From: Elymus sibiricus
Taxonomy: Eukaryota; Streptophyta; Magnoliopsida; Poales; Poaceae
NCBI GenBank assembly: GCA_039707655.1
Contig: CM077673.1
Coordinates: forward strand, 267,944,288 to 268,008,287
Direction of reading: 5' to 3'
DNA length: 64,000 bases
Below the pieces are notes generated by a model. That model did not search any database. It was not told where the DNA came from and worked only from the letters and a program-made list of their open reading frames with translations. Each line of letters starts with the position of its first letter. Position 1 is the first letter of the stretch. This document shows positions 11,346 through 20,993 of the stretch, one piece after another. The position numbers were made by a program, and so were the translations under genes.

Positions 11346-11350
11346 CATAG
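11346..11350. repeat. Target-site duplication CATAG (right)
   Basis: Matches 1964-1968 and marks the other side of the Sirevirus insertion. Confidence 0.9.
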
Positions 11351-11635
11351 TAAGGCCTTTGATTGGGCCTTAGTGCGTGCCGAGGATCTGGGACAATGCA
11401 TCCAAGCGTTTGCGATAGCCAATGCAGAGGGCGCAACGCCATAGGGGGCGCCACCGTCGGGAGAGGACGGTTGTGCGCACGCCATCTTTGATAGGGAGGA
11501 GGAAGATGATGACTCCCAACAGGCTGATGATTAAGTATAGGCCTATCGGAGGCGCTTGTGTTTCTAGGTCAGCCCGCCTCCACTTGTTGGCAACCTCGAC
11601 ATCCACCTCCGAAGAATGGCCGCCGGGGGCTCTTT
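11346..11635 (-). pseudogene. F-box/LRR gene, F-box half of exon (copy A)
   Basis: The minus strand encodes an F-box ([24 protein letters not shown]), the Skp1-binding module of SCF ubiquitin ligases. Compared with copy B (17836-18108) it has lost four residues in the F-box (SLPDDMLRV region) and about 24 bp after [10 protein letters not shown]. An in-frame TAA lies at 11370-11372. Beyond the stop the same frame runs on through the CATAG duplication into the LRR half at 1968-1391, so both are one exon. There is no in-frame ATG: the position expected for MERAPGG reads ACA. A splice acceptor (ACAG|AAAGAG) at 11636 offers another beginning; see the fusion finding. Clearly non-functional. Confidence 0.75.
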
Positions 11636-11839
11636 CTGTCAAGAGTAGAGCCGTGGGAGGATAGTGATTATGTAGCTAGATCAAGGCAAAAGAAAAGTGC
11701 ATTGGTAATTACAAGTTACTAGGTAGGAACAGTTTTAACAGATTAAGAAAATGAAATCCCAATTGGTTCATAAAATACTACACAGTTACTTTGATATTGC
11801 TACGCAAGTCAACATGCAGATACTAGAAAGAACACTTAC

Positions 11840-12125
11840 TTCCAACAAAGTATGGACAGAGGATGTCGTCGGGGAAGTTAGCATTTATCGTATGGTCAGG
11901 CTCTTTTAGGTGCAGCGTAATTTTAGTGCCAGCTTTCAGTACATAAAACTTATAAATTTCTTCCCAAAGGCCTTCTTCAAAATAGGAGTGACAATCTTCA
12001 TCAAGTTTTACAGAAACAACGATTATAAATCCATGGTTTGTGCTCAATATGACATTCGTAGAGTCTTCAGTTATGTAAAGGCCAAGATTTAGTGCTACGG
12101 TTGTCGTTGCAAAGCAAGGGGTTTA
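11840..12125 (-). pseudogene. B3-like domain exon (copy A)
   Basis: An open stretch on the minus strand (…VALNLGLYITEDS…VVSVKLDEDC…FEEGLWEEIYKFYVLKAGTKITLHL…) flanked by an acceptor-like CTGCAG (12126-12131) and a good donor GTAAGT (11834-11839). The pattern of alternating strands followed by a W..F…L..G….L block resembles the second half of a plant B3 DNA-binding domain, but the match is weak and I cannot exclude an unrelated family. It has no ATG. The codon right after the acceptor is TAA in both copies, so either the acceptor lies elsewhere or the exon is dead. Copy B is at 18313-18598 and differs by about 4-5%. Confidence 0.4.
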
Positions 12126-12166
12126 CTGCAGGAATTGATAAGATTGCTAAAGAACGGGGTAACGTG

Positions 12167-12171
12167 ATAGT
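12167..12171. repeat. Target-site duplication ATAGT (first copy)
   Basis: ATAGT directly precedes the LTR beginning TGACGTGG at 12172. The same five bases occur at 18640-18644 and 31958-31962. Three copies of one target duplication mark a duplication after insertion. Confidence 0.85.
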
Positions 12172-13745
12172 TGACGTGGCTTGAGACTGCGTCGGTATTT
12201 CCCCAAAGAGGAAGGGATGATGCAGCAGAGCGACGGTAAGTATTTCCCTCAGTTATGAAACCAAGGTATCAATCCGTAGAGGAAGATCACGCACCCACGT
12301 AAACAACACCTGCACACAAATAACAAATACTTGCAACCCGACGCGAAAGAGAGGTTGTCAAGCTCTCTATGGTAATAAGATAGATTAGGTAATGATAGTT
12401 TTGGCAAATAGATCTCGCAAGAACACAAAATAAAATAAGTAAACAAAAAGTGCAGCAAGGTATTTTTGGGTTTTTTGGATTAATAGATCTGAAAACAAAA
12501 AGGCAAAATAGTAGATCGGAAAGCAATATGTTGGAAAAGTAGACCCGGGGCCGTAGATTTCACTAGTGGCTTCTCTCATGAGTATAGCACACGGTGGGTG
12601 AACAAATTAATGTTGGGCAATTGATAGAAGATCAAATAATAATGACGATATCCAGGCAATGATCATTATATAGGCATCACGTCCAAGATAAGTAGACCGA
12701 AACGATTCTGCATCTACTTCTATGACTCCACACATCGACCGCTATCCAGCATGTATCTAGTGTATTAAGTGCTTGGGAAAATGGAGTAATGCAATAAGAA
12801 CGGTGACATGATGTAGACAAGATCTATTCATGTAGGAATAGAGCCCATCTTGTTATCCTTAATAGCAACGATAAATGTGTGTCTTGCTGCCCCTTCTGTC
12901 ACTGGGAAAGAACAACGCAAGATCGAACCCATCACAAAGCACCTCTTCCCATGGCAAGAAAAATCAATCTAGTTGGCCTAACTAAACCAAAGATTCGAAG
13001 AAGAAAGACGAGGCTATAAGGAATCATGCAAATAAGAGATCAAAGAAGACTCAAATCATATTCATGGATAGAAACAGATCATGAACTCAAAATTTATCGG
13101 ATCCCAACAAACACACCGCAAAAGTCATTACATCAAATAGATCTCCAAGAGACCATTGTATTGAGAATCATAGAGAGAGAGGAAGCCATCTAGATACTGC
13201 CTACGGACCCGTAGGTCTATGGTGGACTACTCACGCATCATCGGAGAAGCACCCATGAAGACGGTGCACCCCTCCGTGATGGCGTTAGATTGGATCTCGA
13301 GGTTCTAGAACTTGCGGCGGCTGGAATTGTGTTACGTCTTCTCCTCTAGGGTTTTCTTAATATTTGGGAATTTATAGGGTGAATAGTCGGTTGAGGGGAG
13401 CCCCGAGGTGGGCACGGTCCTTCAGGCCGCACCAGGGGCCTATGGCGTGCCCTGGTGGAGGGTGGCCACCTTGGGCCCCCTCCCTTGTGGTTGTTTGACC
13501 CATCCTGGTTCCTCTGGTCCATAAAAAATCTCCAAAAATTCCCGTAGCGTTTGGGCTCCGTTTGGTACTGATTTTCTGCGAAGTAAAAAACAAGCAAAAA
13601 CAGCAACTGGCACTTTGGCACTATGTCAATAGGTTAGTCCCAAAAAATGATATAAAGTTGCTATAAAAGGATTGGAAAACATCCAAGATTGATAATATAA
13701 TAGCATGGAACAAGCAAAAATTATAGATACGTTGGAGACGTATCA
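12172..13745 (-). repeat. 3' LTR (copy A) of the gag/protease-only element
   Basis: In element orientation it reads TGATACGTCTCCAACG…CCACGTCA and is 1574 bp long. A TATA box (TATAAAT on the minus strand) lies at 13370-13376. The copy at 18645-19348 plus 31080-31957 is the partner. Open frames inside it are incidental. Confidence 0.85.
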
Positions 13746-13763
13746 GCATCCCCAAGCTTAATT
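13746..13763 (-). promoter_or_regulatory. Polypurine tract region
   Basis: On the minus strand AAGCTTGGGGATGC immediately precedes the LTR start, the same wording as the other Athila-type elements in the window. It primes plus-strand synthesis. Confidence 0.7.
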
Positions 13764-16319
13764 CCTACTCGTCCTCGAGTAGGTAAATATAAAAACAGAA
13801 TTTTTGATGTGCAATGCTGCCTAACATGTTCATCATATATTCTTTTCTTTGTAGCCTGGACATTTGGACTTTTAGATGGTTCAAAGCAATAGTCTAGTTT
13901 TGACATGAAAACATTAATACTCAAGCATATCAACAAGCAACCATGTCTTTCAAAATATCAACGCTAAAGAAAGTTATCCCTAGCCCGTCATGCTCAATCA
14001 TTGATCCATTCACAATACACACTTAAATATTAGCTACACCTAATGCTCAAGTACAATCATAGTGCCTCCTAGTTGGTGCTTTATAAGAGAAGATGGAGAC
14101 TCAAATTGAAAATAAAAATTGCATAAAGTAAATAGATAGGCCCTTCGAAGAGGGATGTAGGGATTTGTAGAGGTGTCAGAGCTCAAGTGTTTAAATTGAT
14201 AGAGAAAAATATTTTAGGTGGCATGCCTTTCCTGTCAACGAAAACGACTAAGAGATTTCAATATCTTTCCATGCTATATACACCATAGGCGGTTCCCAAA
14301 CAGAAAATAAAGTTTATTCCTTTTTCCACCATACTTTCACTTTCCATGGCTAGCCGAATCCACGGTTGCCTTCCATACCAACACTTTCCAAGGAATTTAT
14401 TATTTGACAACATAAAGTAAAAAAAATTCTTTCTTTTCATTTCATTTCGGGAATGGGCATCCCTATTACCGCCGTACTCTCGTGTAATGACAAGTGAATA
14501 AACACTCATCTTGAGAATAACACATCTAGCATGGAAAAATATCGGTCACCCCCTACCGTTTCATGAGCGGTACGAGCACACAAAAAGGAAAATTTATTTT
14601 GAAAATTTAGAGATGGTACATACAAATTTGCTTGGAACGGCATGGAAATACCGTATATAGGTAGGTATGGTGGACTCATATGGCAAAACTGGTTTAAGGA
14701 TTTTGGATGCACAAGTAGTATTTCTACTTAGTACAAGTGAAGGCTAGCAAATAGGTTGAGAAGCATCCAACTAAGAAACAAAAAATCACATAAGCGATCA
14801 TTAAGCATAACTAACACCGAATAATGCACCATAAGTAGGATGTAATTTCGTAGCATAACTATTGACTTTCGTGCTTGCATAGGGAATCACAAACCTTAAC
14901 ATCAATATTCTTACTAAGCATAATTACTCACCAACATAACTCACATATTACTATCATCATGTCTCAAAACTATTACAAAGAATCAAGTTTAATTTGTCCA
15001 ATGATCTTCATGAATATTTTTTATTATATCCCTCTTGAATATCTATCACTTTGGGACTAGTTTCAAATATTGCAATTGCTTTTGACAAGTTACATGGATA
15101 TAAGTGAAGATCATGAGCATAAAAGTTTCATCTCGTGAAGCATGAGAGAATTTATTCAAAATTACTAACTCTCAAATTAATATAAGTGAAGCATGAGAGC
15201 ATTTCTTTAAACATGTAAAAGCACGCCGTGCTCAAAAAGATATAAGTGAAGCACTAGAGCAATTCCTTTGCTCAATAGATTTAAGTGAAGCATAAAGAGC
15301 AATTCTAGCAAATCATAGCATAATTTTGGCTCTCTCAAATAGGTGTGTGCAGCAAGGATAAAAAGCAAAACAAGCAAAGATACAAGATGCTCCAAGCAAA
15401 ACTCATGATATGTGATGAATAAAAATATAGTTCCAAGTAAAATACTGATGGTTGTTAGAAGAAAGAGGGGATGCCACTCGGGACATCGCCAAGCTTAGTT
15501 GCTTGTTACTCTTTGTATATTACCTTGGGGTGATGTAGCATCCCCAAGCTTAGGCTGTTCTTACTCCTTATTCCTTCATCCATCGTGATCTCACCCAAAA
15601 CTTGAAAACTTTAATCACACAAAACTTAAAAAAATTCTCGTGAGATCTGCTAGTATAATAAAGGAAATTACCACTTTAGGTACTGTTCTAAACCCATTCA
15701 TATTTTATTATTGCATTATATCTACTGTATTCTAATTTTACCATGACTTATACCCCCCGATACATGCTATAGATTCATCAAAACAAGCACACAATACAAC
15801 GAAAACAGAATCTGTTTCAGACAGAACAGTCTGTAGTAATCTGTACTCTACCCATACTTCTGGAACTCTTAAAATTCTGAACAATTAGGACAACGTAAAT
15901 AATTTTTATAGAAATACTGTGTTAAAATTTTAGCTCAATATCACATTCCAGTAAAAAATGGAAATTCATGCACTGGGAACATAGTTTCTGTTTCAGATTC
16001 AGCATTGTTTCTACTCATCTTATGGATCATCCTAAAGGCATTACTTGGCACAAACACTAAATAAAACATAAAAACACAATCATAACAGAATCATAAATGT
16101 GCAAACACTCAAAAAAAGAAAGGAAAAGATAAAAATATTTTATTCATTGGGTTGCCTCCCAACAAGCGCTATCGTTTTACGGCCCTAGCTAGGCATAACG
16201 CATAGATTCAAGTATTGTCATCTTTAGTTTTTCACTCCATAAAAGGCCCTCATGATTGATTCATATGGTGGCTTAATCCTTGTTCTAGGGAAGTGTTCCA
16301 TACCATTTCTAAGGGGAAA
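13764..16319 (-). other. Long non-coding 3' region of the element
   Basis: About 2.5 kb between protease and PPT with no conserved frame. It is collinear with 58387-59700, sharing a repeated phrase 'cttcactta(t)at' and 'taagcttggggatgc' blocks. A highly conserved box containing GTTGGGAGGCAACCCA (minus strand, about 16147-16170) lies just after the protease; the same box follows the protease at about 58431-58447. Confidence 0.7.
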
Positions 16320-16940
16320 CTAAAACTTAATATTGCCTTCTTTCATATCAATCACGGCACCTATAGTGCGTAAAAATGGTCTACCAAGTATGATAAGGCA
16401 AGACGGATTGCAATCAATATCAAGAACAATAAAATCAATAGGCACATAGTTACTATTTGCAAGAATAAGAACATCATTCATTCTTCCCAAAGGCTTTTTA
16501 ATAGTAGAATCCGCCAAGTGCAAATTAAGAGAACATTCTTCAATATTGGTAAGACCAAGCACATCACATAGAGATTTCGGAATTGTGGAAACACTAGCAC
16601 CCAAATCACACAAAGCAAAGCATTAATAATTTTTAATCTTGACTTTAATGGTAGGTTCCCACTCATCATGCAATTTTCTAAGGATTGAAATCTCTAGTTC
16701 CAACTTTTCTTCTAAGGATTTCATCATGGCATCAACAATATGTTTAGTAAAAGCTTTATTTTGTTCATAAGCATGAGGTGAATTTATCATGGATTGCAGT
16801 AAATAAATAAAATCAACCAAGGAGAAACTCTCACAATTAAAGTCTTTGTAATCAAAAATAGTGGGCACATCATTAGTTAAAGTTTTGACCTCTCCAAACC
16901 CACTTTTATCAAAAATTTCATCAAGATTTTCATCCTCCAA
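16320..16940 (-). pseudogene. Athila-type retroviral-like protease fragment
   Basis: The aspartic protease signature is LCDLGASVSTIP, followed by ILGRPFLRTIGAVID, which matches the second flap/strand block of Athila proteases. The upstream part (EYNKAF-like, HDEWEPTIKVKIKNY) is the gag-protease linker. One in-frame TAA at 16623-16625 interrupts it, whereas the homologous frame at 57793-58386 is open. The enzyme would cut the gag polyprotein within virus-like particles. Confidence 0.8.
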
Positions 16941-17038
16941 ATCATTGGGACACCTTCTAACTAAAGTTGACTATTCTTAAGTCCCTTTATCATCAATTTT
17001 AACATTACTAAACAAGGAATCAATAGAGAAAACACGAA

Positions 17039-17836
17039 TCATTTTAAGATCTTCATCATTGTTATGAAAGTAATCGCTAGAAAACGTTTTTCTAAAAATT
17101 CTCTTTTAGCCCTAAGCATAGCGGTTCTTTTCTTACTTTCATCCATAGAAACATATAAGGCTTTAATTGATTCATTAATCTTTGGTGCAAAAGCATGCAA
17201 CTTGAGATTTTCGACATCATTGGAAATTCTATCAATGCTTCTAGGCATATCATCAATCTTATTCAACTTTTCTTCTATCGTAGTATTGAAAGACTTTTGA
17301 GCATTGATAAATTCTTTAAAATTACTCTAAAGATCAGAGGTGTTCCTATTATTATTATAAGAATTACCATAGGAATTACCATAATTATTAGAGGAATTTC
17401 CAGGAAAAGGCCTAGGATTAAAATTACCTCTATAAGCATTGTTATTAAAGTTGTTTCGCGAGATGAAATTCACATCTACGGAATCATTATTTTGCTCAAT
17501 CAAAGTAGACAAAGGCACATCATTAAGATCAATAGGAGCATTCTTACTAGCAACCAACTTCATAAGAGCATCAACCTTTTCACTCAAAGTACTAATTTCT
17601 TCTACCGAATTAACCATTTTACTAGTAGGTGCTCTTTCAGTATGCCATTGTGAATAATTTTCCATAATTTTATCTAGCAATTTAGTAGCTTCACCCAAAG
17701 TAATTTCCATAAAAGTACCACCCGCGGCGGAATCTAAAAGATTTCTAGAGACAAAATTCAATCCCGCATAAAAAAATTGTATGATCATCCAAAGATTTAA
17801 ACCATGAGTAGGACAATTTCTTAACATCAATTTCGT
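17039..17836 (-). pseudogene. Athila-type gag, broken
   Basis: Segment 17836-17327 contains NCPTHGLNLW, FYAGLNFVSRNLLDSAAGGTF and an Asn/Gly-rich stretch; 17266-17039 holds a coiled-coil-like part in a different frame, so at least one frameshift is present. Gag begins abruptly at 17836, and a continuous open frame runs across the junction from the F-box sequence (18108) into gag. That fused frame is an accident of the breakpoint and not a designed gene. Confidence 0.75.
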
Positions 17837-18108
17837 TGGGGCGCGGCGATAGCCAGTGTAGAGCATGTGCTCGCTGATGAGGCCGAGAGGGGCGCAGCGC
17901 CATAGGGGGCGCCACCGTCGGGAGAGGATGGTTGTGCGCACGCCATCTTCGATCGGGAGGAGGAAGATGATGACTCTCAACATATCGTCTGGGAGGCTGC
18001 TGATGGAGTCTAGGCCTATCGGAGGCACTTGTGTTTCTATCTTAGCCCGCCTAAGCTTGTTGGCAGCATCGACATTCACCTCCAAAGAATGGCCGCCGGG
18101 GGCTCTTT
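17836..18108 (-). pseudogene. F-box exon (copy B), truncated
   Basis: Better preserved than copy [24 protein letters not shown] then [16 protein letters not shown], a full F-box motif. It continues to LYTGYRRAP and then breaks into retrotransposon gag at about 17836, so the LRR domain is lost. The start position reads ATA in place of ATG, and a conserved acceptor (ATAG|AAAGAG) precedes it at 18109. Confidence 0.75.
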
Positions 18109-18312
18109 CTATCAAGAGTAGAGCAGTGGGAGAATAGTGATTATGTAGCTAGATCAGGGCAGAAGAATAGTGCATTGGTAATTACAGGTTACTAGGTAGG
18201 AACATTTTTAACAGATTAAGAAAATGAAATCCCAATTGGTTCCTAAAATACTACATAGTTACTTTGATATTGCTACGCAAGTCAACATGCAGATACTAGA
18301 AAGAACACTTAC

Positions 18313-18598
18313 TTCCAACAAAGTATGGACGGAGGATGTCGTCGGGGAAGTTAGCATTCATCCTATGGTCAGGCTCTTTTAGGTGTAGCGTAATTTTAGT
18401 GACAGCTTTCAGTACATAAAACTTAGAAATTTCTTCCCAAAGGCCTTCTTCAAAATAGGAGTGACAATCTTCATCAAGTTTTACAGAAACAACGATTATA
18501 AATCCATGGTTTGTGCTCAATATGACATCCCTGGAGTCTTCAGTTATGTAAAGGCCAAGATTTAGTGCTATAGTTGTCGTTGCAAAGCAAGGGATTTA
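18313..18598 (-). pseudogene. B3-like domain exon (copy B)
   Basis: Duplicate of 11840-12125 with the same splice signals (donor GTAAGT at 18307-18312, acceptor CTGCAG region at 18599-18604). Differences are scattered substitutions such as Y/S and G/V in the EEI(Y/S)KFYVLKA(G/V)TKI block. As with copy A, the first codon after the acceptor is TAA. Confidence 0.4.
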
Positions 18599-18639
18599 CT
18601 GCAGGAATTAATAAGATCGCTAAAGAACAGGGTAACATG

Positions 18640-18644
18640 ATAGT
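18640..18644. repeat. Target-site duplication ATAGT (second copy)
   Basis: Left flank of the solo LTR; pairs with 31958-31962 and duplicates 12167-12171. Confidence 0.85.
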
Positions 18645-19348
18645 TGACGTGGGTTGAGACTGCGTCGGTATTTCCCCAAAAAGGAAGGGATGATGCAGCA
18701 CAGCGATGGTAAGTATTTCCCTCAGTTATGAAACCAAGGTATCAATCCGTAGAGGAAGATCACGCACCCACATAAACAGCACCTGCACACAAATAACAAA
18801 TATTTGCAACCCGACGCGAAAGAGAGGTTGTCAAGCTCTCTATGGTAATAAGATAGGTTAGGTAATGATAGTTTTGGTAAATAGATCTCGCGAGAACACA
18901 AAACAAAATAAGTAAACAAAAAGTGCAACAAGGTATTTTTGGGTTTTTTGGATTAATAGATCTGAAAATAGAAAGGCAAAATAGTAGATCGGAAAGCAAT
19001 ATGTTGGAAAAGTAGAACCGGGGGCCGTAGGTTTCACTAGTGGCTTCTCTCATGAGTATAGCACACGGTGGGTGAACAAATTACTGTTCGGCAGTTGATA
19101 GAAGATCAAATAATCATGACGATATCCAGGCAATGATCATTATATAGGCATCACCTCCAAGATAAGTAGACCGAAACGATTCTGCATCTACTTCTATTAC
19201 TCCACACATCGACCGCTATCCAGCATGCATCTAGTGTATTAAGTTCATGGGAAAATGGAGTAATGCAATAAGAACGGCGACATGATGTAGACAAGATCTA
19301 TTCATGTAGGAATAGACCCCATCTTGTTATCCTTAATAGCAACGATAA
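18645..19348 (-). mobile_element. Solo LTR (copy B), part 1, interrupted
   Basis: This is the LTR 3' part in minus-strand orientation, collinear with 12172-12868. It is cut at 19348 by a Sirevirus insertion and resumes at 31080. No primer binding site or gag follows it; instead the host ATAGT and gene sequence adjoin. With ATAGT on both outer ends (18640 and 31958) it is a solo LTR. Confidence 0.8.
19344..19348. repeat. Target-site duplication GATAA (left)
   Basis: GATAA precedes the Sirevirus LTR. The right flank at 31080-31084 is GATAC, so the duplication carries one substitution. Confidence 0.75.
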
Positions 19349-20926
19349 TGTTAGTGCATCTAGTGCCCCTTAGTGATTTTGGTGTATTGAAGACTTATAG
19401 GTTAAGGAACTAATGTGTTTGTGAGTATACACAGGTTCTATAAGTCGATGAGGAGTTTGATATATTCGGAGATTATCGACCCCTAAAATGAATGTCTTCA
19501 GCTGAAGACTTCGGTGAAGACTTTGGTATTCTCTGAAGACTTTGAAGCTGAAGAATTCGGTGTGACCTTGAAGATATTAACGAGGACTATGAAGCATGAA
19601 GATTTTTGTTTTCGTAGTTTCATTTCCTTTCTTTGAGTCATAGGAAACACTATACTGTTAAAGGGGGCCGAGGTAATACTATGGAAAAATTTCCAACTAA
19701 TGCTCAACTCAAAAGCCTCAACCTATCCAATCCTTCGAGTGAAGCCTTTGGAAATCTCTTACGGTTCAGTCAAGTTCTTCAGTGACAGAGACGGTGTTCT
19801 TCTGGTCTCTGAGGAAATTGGTCTGACTGAGGATTTAGGATTTCGCCAGTGCGAATTGCCTACAGTGAGGAATATGATAAGCCCTGAGGAATTTGATAGT
19901 TCAAATTCCGACCGTTGCTGTGCTTAGCGCCAGCTGTCCCCAATCATCTTATCCACATAACGGTCATATCATTGGGGGCATTTATGTCTTATCATGTCAG
20001 GTTGCACCCTGGCTATAAATAGCCGCCCCATACAACCACTAGTTGGTTGGCTGCTCCATGAGAGAACTTGACACTTGTTATTTGAGAGCAACCCATCCTC
20101 CGAGGACTTTGAGCAAAAATCATCTGTGAGGAAAAACCCATCCTCCAAAGACTTTGATAGAATATCGTCAGTGAGGAAAAACCCCAAAACCAAACCACGG
20201 AACCCAAAGTGATTGAGCATCACTGAAGAGATTGTTCCTGTGTGGAACCGACGCTTTGTACCTTTGAAGACTGTGTATCTTCCAGACGGTTAGGCGTCAT
20301 GGTCTAGTGCATCCTGCAGTCAATTAGCAATCGCCAGGTGACCGTGGTCTAGAGCATCCAGCAGTCAATTGTGGATCGTCGGGTGACCAGTTTGTGAGGG
20401 TTTTGGAAGTCTACCCTGAAGACTTACCACGAGTGTAGGACGAGGACTGTGTGACCTTAGCTCAAGGAGAATACGGTAAGGACTGTGTGTCCTTTGGTTT
20501 AAATACCAAGCCGCTCCAAACCAGACGTACGACTGTCACAGCAGTTGGAACTGGGTCATCAAACCATTGTCTTCACCGAGCTACCTAGTTCCATTTCCTC
20601 AACCCTTCTATTTCCTCGAATACCTGTTTATGAAATTGATCGTTACTGTTTGAAGAATTTGCCTGAAGACTTTCTCAATTTCCTCATCTCAAATTCTTCA
20701 GTCACCTTGTTCTTCACCTGCTTATCCAGTATCACACTACTTGTAATCTGTGCATGTTCTATTTCATCATGATGACTATGCTCTTGCTATGTTTCACATG
20801 CACTTGAGTACTTATTCCGCTATTAGTAGTTCATCACATTTCAAATTCCTCAAGTTGAAATTCCTTAGTGATGAATTTGTAAAAATCGCCTATTCACCCC
20901 CCTCTAGTCGATATAACGCACTTTCA
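19349..20926 (+). repeat. 5' LTR of the full-length Sirevirus
   Basis: 1578 bp, TGTTAGTGCATC…CACTTTCA. The TATA box is TATAAATA at 20014-20021. Two internal tandem duplications are visible: a 45-bp unit at 20301-20390 (ggtctag…ggtgacc) and a 45-bp unit at about 20092-20181 (cccatcctcc…gaggaaaaa). Confidence 0.9.
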
Positions 20927-20928
20927 AT

Positions 20929-20940
20929 TGGTATCAGAGC
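20929..20940 (+). promoter_or_regulatory. Primer binding site, tRNA-iMet
   Basis: TGGTATCAGAGC lies two bases after the 5' LTR, complementary to the 3' end of initiator tRNA-Met. Confidence 0.92.
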
Positions 20941-20993
20941 AAGGTACTCCCTTGTTCTATGTGATTTTGGTTTAACCACCTGGAGTTCTAGTT

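Larger units (their letters stand above)
12172..17836 (-). mobile_element. Athila-type gag/protease-only element, 5' truncated
   Basis: Reading on the minus strand: a gag fragment (17836-17327), a middle segment (17266-17039), a protease domain (16940-16320), about 2.5 kb of non-coding DNA, a polypurine tract, and the 3' LTR (13745-12172). Its homologue at 54511-59700 has the same gene content, so the family appears to lack reverse transcriptase and integrase and must borrow them. The element stops abruptly at about 17836 inside gag, where it is joined to the second host-gene copy. The 5' part of gag, the primer binding site and the 5' LTR are not at this end. Confidence 0.8.
17836..18644 (-). 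other. Second copy of host gene segment (F-box + B3-like exon)
   Basis: This segment repeats 11410-12171 in the same orientation and order: F-box exon, intron, B3-like exon, intron, ATAGT. It is about 4-5% different by eye. The left border is the illegitimate junction with gag near 17836; the right border is the ATAGT target duplication followed by an LTR. It does not include the LRR half or the CATAG site, so it says nothing about when the Sirevirus at 1969 arrived. Confidence 0.8.

Noticed and set aside
12183..12187. GAGAC as the target duplication, taking the LTR to start at TGCGTCGG (12188)
   Set aside because: GAGAC does not match the far flank. Moving the LTR end to TGACGTGG (12172) gives ATAGT, which matches at 31958.
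17327..18115. A 262-residue frame fusing an F-box to retrotransposon gag, which looks like a domesticated or captured gene
   Set aside because: The junction coincides with the end of a duplicated genomic segment that also includes the ATAGT target duplication. The fusion is explained by a tandem-duplication breakpoint, and the frame runs through by chance.
20929..20940. tRNA-like words at 9826, 20929, 39306, 56082 and 63844 as tRNA genes
   Set aside because: Only 12-18 bases match and they lie directly after LTRs. They are primer binding sites.
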